A stretch of DNA of 64,000 nt from Thinopyrum elongatum (Eukaryota; Streptophyta; Magnoliopsida; Poales; Poaceae): NCBI GenBank assembly GCA_011799875.1, contig CM022297.1, forward strand, positions 364,688,921 to 364,752,920, written 5' to 3'. Shown in pieces: positions 44,210 through 55,354 of this stretch. Position 1 is the first letter of the stretch. Every line of letters starts with the position of its first letter. The translations under genes and the position numbers were made by a program. A model generated the notes under the pieces. That model worked only from the letters and a program-made list of their open reading frames with translations. It was not told the origin of the DNA and searched no databases.

Positions 44210-47200
44210 ATGGTCCGCACGATGACCGAAGGCATCGTGAATAGGTTTTTGAGCTCCGCGAAGGCCGAGATGCTTCAAAAGAACGAGACGGAGATAAGAT
44301 GTCCGTGTCGAAGATGCAAGCTGAAGAGCCTTATGGACCCGGATTCCGTACAGGTGCGGGACCACCTGCTCTTGCGTGGTTTCATGGATGGCTATCGGTG
44401 GCAAGGTGATGAAGATGATTATGAAGTCGTCCATGGGGGCCGGGCAAGAAATGAGGAAGGACAGCAAGACAACCGCGGCGAGGGCGGGCGAGAAGACGAA
44501 GAATCTCCAGGACATGATCACGAAGTAGATGCAGTACACAGTCATCATGTAGAAGATGCCGGACATGATGATGAGGAAGATCAAGACGAAGGGCATGATC
44601 ATGAAGATGAATATGCCAGAGCAGACGACGATGGACCATCGATGGGCTGGGTGCAGGACCCTCATATTCAAGAGCTGCTTCTCAAGCAGACGGATAACGC
44701 AAGAGCTGCCGCCCGAGAGAAAGCCAAGCTGGATCAACTGGAGATAGACGCGGTTACTCCATTGTATGAAGGATGCAGGCCCGAGGATACCCGCCTGAAA
44801 ATAACGCTCATGGCTCTGGAGATGAAGGTAAAACACAAAATGACCGACGCATGCTTCAACGAGAACATGTCATTCTGGCACGAACGTCTTCCCAAGGGGA
44901 ACAAGTGCCCGACCAGTTTCGAGGAGGCGAAGAAAATCGTGTGTCCTCTGGATTTACCGCATGTGAAATACCATGTGTGCATGAACGATTGCATCATTTA
45001 TCGGGACGAGCAAGCGGAGTCTACCATATGTCCGGTGTGCGGCGTCACTCGATACAAGAAGAGGAAGAAAGCTCCTCGAAAAGTGGTGTGGTACTTTCCG
45101 ATCACTCCTCGTCTGCAGCGGTATTTCGCGGACCCTAAGGCAGCAAAGCTCCTGCGTTGGCACGCGGATAGGGAGGAGAAGAAGCGAGAAGATGACGGAA
45201 ATGATCCGGAGATAAATAAAAAAGACAAGATGCTGAGTCACCCTAAGGATGCGAGCCAGTGGCAAGCGTTGAACTTTGAACACCCAGAATTTGGGAATGA
45301 TCCAAGGAACATCGTGCTAGGCGTGAGCACCGATGGAATCAATCCGTTTGGCAGCTAGAGAAGCACACATAGCACCTGGCCTGTGTTTGTGTGGATGTAC
45401 AACCTTCCCCCCTGGAAGTGCATGAAGAGGAAGTACATTCACATGAGTATGCTAATTGAAGGGCCGAAACAACCAGGGAACGACATCAATATGTATCTAG
45501 GGCTGCTGAAAGATGAGCTAGACACGCTGTGGAAAACGCCAGCCAATACATGGGACGCCGCAGAGAAAGAATATTTCCTTATGAGAGCTGCACTGCTCAC
45601 GACGGTGCAAGACTATCTCGGTTACGGATATGTCGCGGGGCAGGTGGTCCACGGATTTCGTGCATGCGTCAGGTGCATGGATGACACAACGTATCGCCAG
45701 CTATATAGAGATCCCGGGTCTTCAAAAACCGTGTTCATGGGACATCGAAGGTGGCTTCGCGACGATGACTCATGGAGAAAATACAAGGATCTGTTCGATG
45801 GTGAAACCGAACCCCGAAGACGCCCGCGTACGAGGAGCGGCGAGGAAATAGACAAGCTGTTGAAAAATTGGAAAGAGTGCCCACCGCCGGGAAAGAAGCA
45901 AAAGGCGCCAGAGCCGCTGCTGAAGGTATGGAAAACGAGGTCGGTTTTCTGGGACTTGCCGTACTGGAAGATCCTCCGTGTGCCTCACAGCCTTGATGTC
46001 ATGCATATCACGAAGAATGTGTGCGAGAGTCTGCTTGGTACCCTGCTCAACATGCCAGAGAGGACCAAAGATGGGCCGAAAGCAAGGGCGGACTTGAAAT
46101 CAATGGGCATCAGGGAGGAGCTTCACGCTAATGATGATGATGATGATGATGATGAGGCGAAGGACACGGAAAGTCATCGCAAAGGCAAAAAGGCCAAGAA
46201 GATCGGAAATGACTGCCCTCCCGCGTGCTTCACTCTAAGTCAGGAGGAGATCGAGCAGTTTTTCACCTGCCTAGTAGGAGTAAAACTTCCTTACAGTTAC
46301 GTGGGGAAGATAAGCAGATACCTAGACTCAGCGAAGCAGAAGTTCAGTGGGATGAAGTCTCACGACTGTCACGTGCTGATGACGCAGATACTTCCAGTTA
46401 CAATCCGTGGGATCATGGATGCGCACGTCCGTGAAATGCTATTTGGCCTATGCAACTTTTTCGACGTCATCTCTCGGAAGTCGGTTGGCGTGAGGCAACT
46501 CAGAAGGCTACAGGAAGAGATCGTGGTGATACTATGCGAGCTTGAGATGTACTTCCCGCCCGCATTCTTTGACGTTATGGTGCATCTGCTGGTCCATATC
46601 GTGGAGGATATCATCCAACTTGGGCCGACGTTCCTGCACAGCATGATGCCGTTCGAAAGGATGAATGGTGTCATCAAAGGATACGTTCGCAACATGTCAC
46701 GTCCAGAGGGAAGCATAGCCAGGGCCTTTCTGACCGAAGAGTGCATCTCCTACTGCACGAATTATCTAGGCATCGAGAACCCCGTTGGTCTGCCCGTCAA
46801 CAGGCACCTCGGCAGGCTCGCTGGATGGGGTCACCGCGAAATGCATGTCGACTTCGAGGGTCGACTCGCTGACTTTGAAAGAGCAAACCTAGTCGCGCTA
46901 CAACACATAGACGTGGTCGACCCTTGGGTGGTAGAGCACAAAACCTTTATTGAGAAGACGTACAATGACCGAGGCCAACAGAGGACGAACGGAGATATAA
47001 TCAAAGAGCACAACTCATGTTTCACGCGTTGGTTCAAGGAGAAGCTTCTGTCGTACCCTTTACATGAGGATTCTTCCGCGGAAGAAAAACTCATATTCGC
47101 CTTGTCACAGGGCGCCGAGCACAACCTGATGACCTATGAGGCGTACGATATCAACGGCTACACATTCTACACCGAGGAAAAGGACATGAAGAGCGATGGT

Positions 47201-47713
47201 TATCAGAACTCCGGGGTAACGATGGAATCCTACACCGTTAACGACAAGGACAGATACTACGGAAGGATCGAGGAGATCTAGGAGCTGAGCTACGCTGGAG
47301 AGAAGGTCCCGATGTTCCGTGTCAGATGGGCCAAGAGCGTCCTAAAAGAAGACCGGTATTTCACCACCATGGTTATACCCGAAGCCAAATCCAAGACCGC
47401 GGGCGCAAACGTCACCGCGAAAAATGAGCCATGGGTACTGGCTTCCCAAGTGGACCAATGCTTCTTCATTACCGACCCGTCAAAGCCCAGTCGTGTTGTC
47501 GTGAGAAGAGGCAAAAGGAAGATCATCGGAATGGATGGAGTCACCAATGAGCAAGACTTCGACAAGTACGGCGACCCGAAGATGGAACATGACGACGACG
47601 ATGAAGTGCCATACACCACAAGAAGAAGCAGGACCACCCTACCTAAAGGACGTCCGTTCAAGAGAAGAACTCCATTTGCGAAAAAGAAGGGCAAGAAGAT
47701 TGTGAAAAGATAG
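44210..47713 (+). pseudogene. TNP2-type CACTA transposase with two in-frame TAG codons
   Basis: One reading frame from Met 44210 ('MVRTMTEGIVNRFLSSAKAE') to the stop at 47713, about 1,167 codons, interrupted only by TAG at 45356-45358 and TAG at 47279-47281. Domain order: transposase-associated zinc-binding domain (residues ~10-70, 'IRCPCRRCKL'); an acidic His/Asp-rich linker; Transposase_21 with 'CPVCGVTRYK', 'LGVSTDGINPF', 'FVWMYNLPPW' and 'LDVMHITKNVCESLLGTLLN'; a run of eight Asp (about 46131-46154); DUF4218 ('LVHIVEDIIQLGPTFLHSMM'); and DUF4216 ('MFRVRWAKSVLKEDRYF'). The first TAG falls inside Transposase_21, where CAG-to-TAG fits; the second fits TGG-to-TAG before DUF4216. No frameshift was found. 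The enzyme would cut the CACTA ends and insert them with 3-bp duplications. Confidence 0.92.
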
Positions 47714-47799
47714 CTAGCTAAGATCGATTGTATTTAAATTGTAGTCTTCATTTCTCGATTGTATTTCGACATATTGAAATGATATTTCTTCTGTTCTAG

Positions 47800-48390
47800 T
47801 CCTCATGAATATTTATTCTGGTATACCAATTTTTATTTGATGATATTTTTTGAACTCATGAATATTTTTAAATTTCATGGGCACGTTTTGAATTCATGAA
47901 TATTTTTTCAAATTTGATGATATTTTTTCATATTCATAAATGTTTTACCAATTCACCAATGAATGCAATTAAAAAAAACAAATTTGATGATATTTTCAAA
48001 TAACAAATTTGATGATATTTTTTCATATTCATAAATATTTTCAAATAACAAATTTGATGATATTTTTTCACATTCATAAATGTTTTCAAATTTGATCGTC
48101 ATTTTCTAAAAAAATATTAGATGCAACTAAAAAAAAAGTTAGTAATGGCGCACCAGGAGAAGGTGCGCCATTGCTATCAAGGTACTTATGACGCACCCCT
48201 AGGAGGTGCGCCATTGGTATACCAATTTTTATGATATTTTTTCAAATATTTTCAAATAACAAATTTGATGATATTTTCAAATAACAAATTTGATGATATT
48301 TTTTCATATTCATAAATATTTTCAAATAACAAATTTGATGATATTTTTTCACATTCATAAATGTTTTCAAATTTGATCGTCATTTTCTAA
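47800..48390. repeat. AT-rich tandem repeats plus an internal copy of the subterminal motif
   Basis: Units of about 45 bases built from 'aaatttgatgatatttttt', 'catattcataaat' and 'ttttcaaataac' recur at 47900-48090 and 48240-48385. Between them, 48137-48215 holds 'agtaatggcgcaccagg' and 'ggtgcgccattg' hairpins like those at the element ends. Confidence 0.8.
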
Positions 48391-48654
48391 AAAATTATTA
48401 GAGTAGTGAATTTTTGCTAGGGACCTGATACTCCATAGTGGTGCATTTTTGCTGCAACCTAAACTGGAGTAAACTAGAGTAGGACCTGATACATTTAAGC
48501 CATTTGCTAGCACTTCTTGACTAAGACAATTCCTAACAATTTCTGTAGATTTCCAAAATTGTTCCTTGACAATTATTGGCAACTAGCTGTATGACACCAT
48601 GTTTACTGCAATCTATACTGGAGTAAACTAGAGTAGGACCTGATACATTTAAGC

Positions 48655-48960
48655 CATGACACCATGTTTCCCTCCAACCAATGCACAATAGCCTAAAGCA
48701 GATCTTCTGTCATCAAGACAACTCGCCCAATCAGCATCGCAATAACCATCCATATTAAGATGGCCATTCTTCTTAAACCCCTTCCCAGGACTGCATCTTA
48801 GATACGGCAAAATAGGCTATACTGCATCCATATGTCCACTCCTAGGATCAAGCATGTATCTATCTACCACACTTGCGGCATAGGCAATGCCAGGTCTTAT
48901 ATGCCTTAAGTATAGGAGTCCCCCAACAAATCTGGCATCTCTTAGTACATTCTAAGAGAT
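48655..48960 (-). pseudogene. Copia-type RNase H fragment
   Basis: Minus-strand translation gives 'FVGGLLYLRHIRPGIAYAAS', 'DRYMLDPRSGH', an in-frame TAG, then 'PILPYLRCSPGKGFKKNGHL' and 'GYCDADWASCLDDRRSALGY'. This is the end of reverse transcriptase through the RNase H start of Ty1/copia polyproteins. It is a short dead fragment lodged between the two genes of the inner CACTA. A 40-bp direct duplication ('ctagagtaggacctgataca') flanks it at about 48470 and 48625. Confidence 0.75.
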
Positions 48961-49159
48961 TTGCAGATTCCAAGGTAGATTCTATAGTTCCAAACAAGTA
49001 AGCATGAAATAGGAATGTAAATATGTGCACCTGATTCAAGTAAAAGAAGATTAATGTTGCATATTCCAATAAAAATGTGATAAAGAGAGCACCACCTATA
49101 TATATATTGAGTATTGATTCAGCATCACATGCTTTTTTGGAGATTGATATAGCAAAAAT

Positions 49160-49384
49160 ATTTGTAGAAGAAGATCAGGGGTACCTAGGCAATATCACAA
49201 AACATCTCTCAATTGATCCCAAAACACCTAGGCAATATCACAAACATCTCTCAATTGTTCCTTGACAATAACCAACTTTTTGGCGATATTCCTCGAGAAT
49301 TAGGTTATTTGGTCAACTTAGAGATCTTGTTCCTTGACAATAACCAACTTTTTGACCAAACTTTTTTCCTATTTAGAGTGAAAC
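49160..49384 (+). pseudogene. Leucine-rich-repeat gene fragment inside the inner CACTA
   Basis: The frame 49213-49401 contains 'LGNITNISQLFLDNNQLFGD', 'IPRELGYLVNLEILFL' and 'DNNQLF', which fit plant receptor-type LRR units of about 24 residues. A 40-base segment ('taggcaatatcacaaa' and following) is tandemly duplicated at 49187-49255, and 'gttccttgacaataaccaac' occurs twice about 72 bases apart, matching one LRR period. No start, kinase or membrane segment is present. It ends at the start codon of the next CACTA gene and is probably filler or captured host exon sequence. Confidence 0.6.
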
Positions 49385-52300
49385 ATGGCCCACAACGATG
49401 AGCCCGGCGGTTCGGGCAAGGCATTCTGGGAGCTGTCCCAGGAGATGGAGGAAGAACCTCACCGCTATGAGGACGCCGCGGAAGACACCGATCCCGACTA
49501 CACAACCCCTAGTGGCGTCAGGGATGACACCACTGATGGTGCCACCGAGGATGCCACCACTGATGATAAGCACATGCACAGATGGCAGCCAACCAAAGAG
49601 GCAACGGAAGGACCGGCGCCCGAACGTGCTCGGCACCGTCAAGGAGGAATTTACTGAAGTGTCCTCCAGTGGGCATCCAACGGCGCCCAAAGAATTAGTC
49701 AAGGGGTACTCGGGACAACTCGGGTGCATTCTCTGGAGCACCGTCTCGATCAACACCGAGAACCTAAGGCATCGTGACCGAGGGAATTTGCGCAACCTCC
49801 TCTTCACGAAGCTGCACGAACGATACAAGTTCCCCGGTGAGTTCGCAAACACACGCCTCTCAGGGAATAAAGTGAACAGTGCTGCCCTCACGAAGATGAG
49901 CAAGGCCCTGGCTACTTGGAGAGCTGCGGTGAAGAGAGGGATTCTAAGAGGTGATAGTTATGAGAAGATCAAGGAGAAAAATCCTTCAATCAGCGAAGCT
50001 GACTACCTGGAGTTCAAGATCAAGTGCGAGAGCAACGCATCCGAGGAATCAAGTCAGTGGGGGAAAGATATGCGGGACTTGAACTTAGGGGTCCACACAC
50101 TCGGTCCCGGCGGTTACAGAGTGGCGGAACCTATATGGGACAAGGAGGACGCGGAGCGTGCCGAGCAAGGCCTACCGCCCCGCTTCGATAAATACCGTGA
50201 CAAGCAGACCAGGAACTATGTTAGGGCCCGGTACAAGGTGGACCCGGTAACAAAGGAGCTTACCACGGATGCGAAGACCAAGGCGCTTGAGCTTGTTCTG
50301 GTAAGGAATACACCCCCGCGTAATTAGCTCCATATGGTTGCATTCTAATTAATGAAGCCAAATTTCTAAATGGTTCACATTCCTTCCGCAGGACACTGAA
50401 AGCAGTAGCGCGGGGTCGTCTCAGAGCTCCCCTTGGGACACCACTTTAAATAGCGCGTTGAACGTAATGAAACACAAGGATAAGTTCAGTAAGCCATCGT
50501 CAGCTAGTCGTGTGACCGGCAAAGGCTTGTCCATGAAATGGTCGGAATACTATAACGCTGGGCGAAAGGAGAGAAAGACGGCCAGCTCAGAAAGCCAGGA
50601 GCGCGAGGTTCAAGAACTCAAGGCACAAGTGGCGCGGATTCCGGAGATAGTCGAAGAGCAAGTGCGAGACCAACTGGGAGCAACGATCACCGCCATTATG
50701 CCTACCTTGATTGAGGGGCTACAGGCGTGGATTGCGGGTGGCCAACAGGGGCCGCCCCCGATTCCCAGCTTCACGGGCAGCAACTCGCACAACGCGTCGG
50801 CGGCGGCATTGGTGTCTCCGGCGGAGGCGGCATTGGTGTCTCCGGCGTCGGCGCCGGCATTGGAGCTTAATGCACCCGGGTGTGGGAAGAATACGCCGGC
50901 CGGCACCTCGGTAGCAAGCGGCCCCTCCGTCACTTGCACGCCCGTCGTTGGCAGTGCCTCGACATTAGCCGAGCTCGACGCCATCACGGTAACTAAGCCT
51001 CTCGGCCGATGACTTCATCTCCTTGCCTTTGACTGGGCATCCCTGACGCCCTACATGTTTTCGCAGGGCGCCGCCGACGCTCCATGCACTCTCCTGCACT
51101 TCATGGACGGCGAGTTGATCGATGTCGCCAAGGCCAGAATTGTTCAACCGGGCAACCGTGTGTTCCACGGTAATCCGATGCCACCAACCGTGTATAGGGT
51201 TCAACTGGTTCGGGTGCTGCGGGGCTGCGACGACTTGTTACCTCCGTATCGACCCCCTGGGGCCGAAGAAGATGATGTGATGACCCTCAGCGCCTGCATA
51301 AGCTGGTCCATGCTTTGGCCGAAGAGCCAGATTCATTTGGGGGCGGGGGACACCACCCCACAGACAACACCGCCAGTCTTGCCGGCGCCAAGCCATGGCA
51401 AGACCGCCGCAACGCTACCGCCGTCAGCTGATCCGGACATGCATATGGCACAGGATCCGGACGATGATGGTACATTTACCAATGTCGATAAGTACTTCAA
51501 CGAACATGGGTACGATGACGAATTCTTGGGGCCTCCTTCTCAAGAACCCAACCCTGCAAAAGACGATCATGATCTAGCTGGTACTGCGGAGAAACCCAAT
51601 TGCAACAGGCGTCGTCTGGCGTTCAATTCTCAGGAGACGCCTCCAGCTGCCGCCTTCACCGAGCCTCAGATAGCCGAGGTGCGAAATATTATCAGCCCCA
51701 ACACACTCAAGAAGGTGGTCTCTGAGCAGAACTCGATCCCATTACAGCAGAAGAAGCAGAAGGGACGGAAAAGAAAGAATAACAAGGGTGCGAGCCAGCC
51801 GGCACCGAGTACGATCCGTGCTCAGGACGGGCCACCTTCACCTAAGGATATCTCGAGAAGGGTGCATGTGGCGGGTAGGCCGATGCTACCGACTAATCTG
51901 CTCAATGCTGCAACCGGTGCTATGCGGAGTCTGCATGACAGTGTTCTTTCTTTGGAGAAGCGGCGTCTCTCCGAGAATGATGTGGCATACCCGGTTTTCA
52001 TGGCCAAGGTGCCAGAGGGCAAGGGCTTTGTCGATAGCACCATCGGGGGTATGATCATCCTGCGGTTTGATGACATCTTCGCTATGTTTAACCTTCATCC
52101 GCTGCACTACACCTTCATTTGGCTATTTTCGCTGAGTATGGAGATGCGGATCATTAGAGACAAGACCCCGGACATCGTGATAGTCGACCCCTTCTACATG
52201 CGTGCCAAGATCTTGGGCAGCGCTGGGGACCGGCAAGTTGCGAGTTCATACCTCGAAGGCGTCATTCTGGCAAACCCAGATAAGGATAACTTCCTCGTGC

Positions 52301-52976
52301 CTTACTTTCCCGAGTAAGTCATCCCCTCACCGCCCCGTAACATATGATTTCTTAGATTTCGATCGTTCTTTTTTTTTTTCTAACATTCCGTGTTTTGTGC
52401 GGTGACACACATTGCACACTCATCCTCTTAAGCCCGAAATATTCCACGGCCATGTATTTCGACTCGGACCGTCAGTTGAAGAAAGACTACATAAATATCA
52501 AGAAAGTTCTTGATGAAGCTCTTCCCGGCTACGCCAGATCTGGAGGCACCTTCAGCAGGCCAATTCGTAGGTACGGCAAGCATGTGTTCACCCACAATAC
52601 GACGTTCCCCTGCGTCAAGCAACCGCCTGGCGGTCATAAGGATGCCTACTACGCCCTCCATCACATGCGGGCGATCGTACGGGACCATAATCACCTTCTG
52701 CTACCAAATAATCTCAAAGATTGGGCCGCACGCTTGTCGGCAATCCAGGACGCGGACATCAGACAAGAATTCTTTCGCATCCAGTCGGAGTTTGTGGAAA
52801 TCATCCATCAAGATGTCCTTCGTACCTCGGGGCAGTTCTACCTCAGATATCAACCGTCCAATAGTGAGATAGAAACAATGCTACAAATGCAGGCTGACAA
52901 CGCCCGCGATTTCATGATCATCATGAAAGACGGCGGCTTCATCCACGCTCCGGTCCCTGAGTCGAGTCGAAAGTAG
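49385..52976 (+). pseudogene. CACTA second gene: PTTA/TNPA-like N-terminus with Ulp1-like C-terminus
   Basis: Exons by frame: 49385-50300, 50392-50988, 51067-52313, 52403-52976. The first exon starts 'MAHNDEPGGSGKAFWELSQE' and carries a frameshift at about 49585-49610, after which 'TVKEEFTEVSSS' and 'FANTRLSGNKVNSAALTKMS' match the plant Transposase_24 / PTTA region that binds subterminal repeats. Exon 2 has a coiled coil ('EREVQELKAQVARIPEIVEE') and an Ala/Pro-rich part. Exons 3-4 look like a Ulp1-type (C48) protease fold: 'FIWLFSLSMEMRIIRDKTPD', 'DPFYMRAKILG', then 'DTHCTLILLSPK' and 'AMYFDSDRQLKKDY' holding the His and Asp positions. The exon 4 acceptor reads CGG at 52400-52402 where CAG is needed for this frame. 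It is probably non-functional; the split into exons is inferred. Confidence 0.75.
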
Positions 52977-53221
52977 TGATGCTATATAGTTCTAAAATAT
53001 CGATTAGCTCATGTTGTAATTAAACTTTAATGAACTTGTATGTCTCTTTAGTTTGGACAGTCGTTCAACTTATATGTAATCGATGCTATTTATTAGTAGG
53101 ACCATGAATCGTGCTATTAATGTGTTGCTTTTCTCTTCCGATCCTTTTGTTGCATACTTATATATTGCTTATGTATTGTCTGTGAATTGCTACTAACGTT
53201 TTGTTTGTCTAGTGCATAGAG

Positions 53222-53473
53222 ATGCCGTCATATGTCGTGTACAAGGGTAAGGTTCCCGGAGTCTACGACGACTGGGAGGAGTGTCAGAGACAGGTTCACC
53301 GTTTCAGCGGTAACAGTTACAAAGGGTACACCACTAGGGCGGAGGCGGAAGCTAGATACGCGCGCTATCTAGCGGGAGAGAGGAGGGAGAGGAGGAGGAA
53401 CCGGATGAAGACCAGTTTCATCGCGATGATGCTCATCGTGACCGCAGCTCTCTTCTATGTGATGGTAGTTTAG
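53222..53473 (+). CDS. Small RNase H1 N-terminal-like (hybrid-binding) protein with C-terminal membrane segment
   Basis: An 83-residue intact ORF in the inner CACTA. Residues ~3-55 ('YVVYKGKVPGVYDDWEECQR' and 'VHRFSGNSYKGYTTRAEAEA') match the RNase H1 N-terminal / Cauli_VI fold, which binds RNA-DNA hybrids or double-stranded RNA. A basic stretch 'RRERRRNRMK' follows, then about 18 hydrophobic residues ('FIAMMLIVTAALFYVMVV') that could span a membrane. There is no RNase H catalytic domain. The start is fixed by the ATG directly ahead of the domain; a likely acceptor ('tctag') at about 53212 suggests an upstream noncoding exon. Its role in the element is unknown. Confidence 0.7.
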   Translation: MPSYVVYKGKVPGVYDDWEECQRQVHRFSGNSYKGYTTRAEAEARYARYLAGERRERRRNRMKTSFIAMMLIVTAALFYVMVV

Positions 53474-53719
53474 ATGATCGATATCGACTTGTAATGTGAA
53501 GACAAACTCGCTACTCGCGGTCTCGAGACTTGTAATGTTCTAACTTTGTTCGGTATTTTGAATTCGGAGACTAATATGATGAATTGTATTCGGAGACTAA
53601 TCTTCTATTGTATTCGATAAATCTGCTGTTTATATGTTGTGCTGTCTATATTCTGTGCAGTAATATATTTTGTAACCTGTGCAAATATCAGAAAAGAAAA
53701 AAAAATAATTCCTAATATT

Positions 53720-54020
53720 CATACTAGTGGCGCACCATACTGCACTTTAGTGGCGCACTGCAATAAACACACTAGTGGCGCATTATCTAGAAGTGCGCCA
53801 TTAGTAACCCAGAGCACAAGGTAAATATGGCCCCCTAGGAGGCATAGTAATGGCGCACCGTTTGACATATTAATGGCGCACTGCCAGGTGCGCCACTATT
53901 GTCTGGTATACTAATGGCGCACCAGGGATGCGCCATTAGTATTTGTTACTAGTGGCGTGATGATAGTGGCGCACCTATAGTGCGCCATTAATGGCCAAAA
54001 CAGGTGCGCCACTAACAGGC
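53720..54020. repeat. Right subterminal inverted repeats of the inner CACTA
   Basis: Many 'tagtggcgcac', 'aatggcgcacc' and 'gtgcgccatta' units, in hairpin pairs, match the left subterminal block. Confidence 0.85.
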
Positions 54021-54035
54021 CTTTTCCTAGTAGTG

Positions 54036-54165
54036 TTCGGGCCACGGTGGCGGAGCGGGCGATGGCCCTGGCTTTCGACGGTGGTGTGGCGGTAACGGTG
54101 GCCGGCAACAGCTGCCGACGGGCAGCGGCGGCGGAGCGTGTGGTGGGTGTTCCGCGCACACCCAC
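54036..54165 (-). CDS. Coiled-coil ORF, 5' part, split by the inner CACTA element
   Basis: Minus frame from Met 54165 ('MGVRGTPTTRSAAAARRQLL') to the inner CACTA junction. It includes 'IARSATVAR', which repeats further on at 42729-43222 as 'ITRSAT.ARRRE'. An alternative frame with an earlier Met at about 54286 ('MAPVRRRRSATPP') overlaps it, so the true start or an upstream frameshift is unresolved. Confidence 0.4.
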
Positions 54166-55354
54166 AGGGACGCCACGCGCACTACACTACGCCGGGGACT
54201 GCGCCACCGTCGCGGTGTAGCCTCCCAGCTGGAGCTGTCCTCTGATGATGGCGGAGTGGCTGAGCGACGACGACGGACCGGTGCCATTGGCGATTGTGGG
54301 AGAAGCAGACGAGATAAGCTACAGGGAGGGAGGGGAAAATGCGACGCAGGACTCGCCGGCCATGAGGGTTTATATAGCAGGCCGGTAAGCATTGGGATTT
54401 TGGGGGATTTCACTGAGTCGGGCGGGAAGCTTGCGCGGGAACCTGCGCGGTTGCGCGGGAACGGGCTCATCGACGATTCATTGGCGCCACTTCGAGCCAC
54501 CGTTTGGCCAAAACAACGCCCCCGCGCGCTGCACAAGCTTGCGCTGTAAGCCGTCTGCCGCAGCGGGGTGACAAGAAGTGCGAGAGGAGGACGAAAGGCC
54601 ACATACACATACGGTTAATAAAAAAATGTTTGTGATTTAATTACCTACTATACCCCCGTCCTGGTTTATAAGTAGGATTTAAATAATAAAATACAAATGC
54701 ATGTCGCCAAAGATTATATAGTTGGATTCATATTTGAACATAGTTTCCAATTATATAATTTTTATAACATGCATTAACATTTTGTTGGTTAAATTTAAGG
54801 GCAATGTATGGCACAGGATATAAAGGGGACGACCAAGACGGAGGTAGTAGCACACGGCCGCTCTCTACGCAGCGGCGCAACTGTCGGCCGGCTTGTAGGC
54901 GACCATTTCCTGCGTGTTCAACTGCTCTATGCGTGTGGTTGCTTGCGGTTGAGGCGGCCGCGGCGCGCTCTGCTCGCGTCCCGCCGTGCGCGCTCTGCTC
55001 TCGCATCCCTCCGGGTGCTCTGCCCTCGTCCCTCCATGCACGCTACCAGTGTTTGGGGCCGGCGCACGATCACGCACGTTCGTGTGCATGCGGTTGCGCC
55101 GGGCGCGACGCGACGATGCAGTTACCCGCTGCAAAAACTGCCATGCAGACGCGCCGAGAATTCAGGCCACCCGGCGCCCTTTTATTCCTGCGGCCATTTA
55201 CCTTCATCTCTTGCGTCACACGACACAATAAGCACACCCACGATGACCCATACAGAGAGGACATCCAGCGGTTCCAATGGCGCTCCCCGTGGCTCCAATG
55301 GCGCTCCCAGCGGCCGACGACGACAACGGCGGGTAGTTCACCACGCATCACGTA
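54166..55354. other. GC-rich spacer upstream of the cargo exonuclease-like gene
   Basis: No recognised gene. 'ggatataaaggggac' at about 54817 could be a TATA box. Overlapping Arg/Ala-rich frames on both strands are products of GC richness. Just ahead of the next gene an in-frame 'MALPVAPMALPAADDDNGG' is closed by TAG at about 55334, the likely remains of that gene's original N-terminus. Confidence 0.4.

Larger units (their letters stand above)
43223..54035. mobile_element. Inner CACTA transposon (Caspar-like), 10.8 kb
   Basis: Termini CACTACTAGGAAAAGG at 43223 and, on the complement, at 54035, flanked by the 3-bp duplication 'ttc' (43220-43222, 54036-54038). Subterminal regions are packed with inverted pairs 'taatggcgcacc'/'ggtgcgccatta'. 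It encodes a TNP2-type transposase (44210-47713), a PTTA/TNPA plus Ulp1-like gene (49385-52976) and a small RNase H1-N-like ORF (53222-53473), all on the plus strand, and holds copia and LRR fragments between the two large genes. It is the youngest class of event here, lying inside a coding frame of the outer CACTA. The transposase is damaged, so it is probably inactive by itself. Confidence 0.92.

Noticed and set aside
44144..44836. 230-codon minus-strand frame
   Set aside because: Antisense of the acidic region of the TNP2 transposase.
50610..50987. 125-codon minus-strand frame
   Set aside because: Antisense of the Ala/Pro-rich part of the CACTA second gene.
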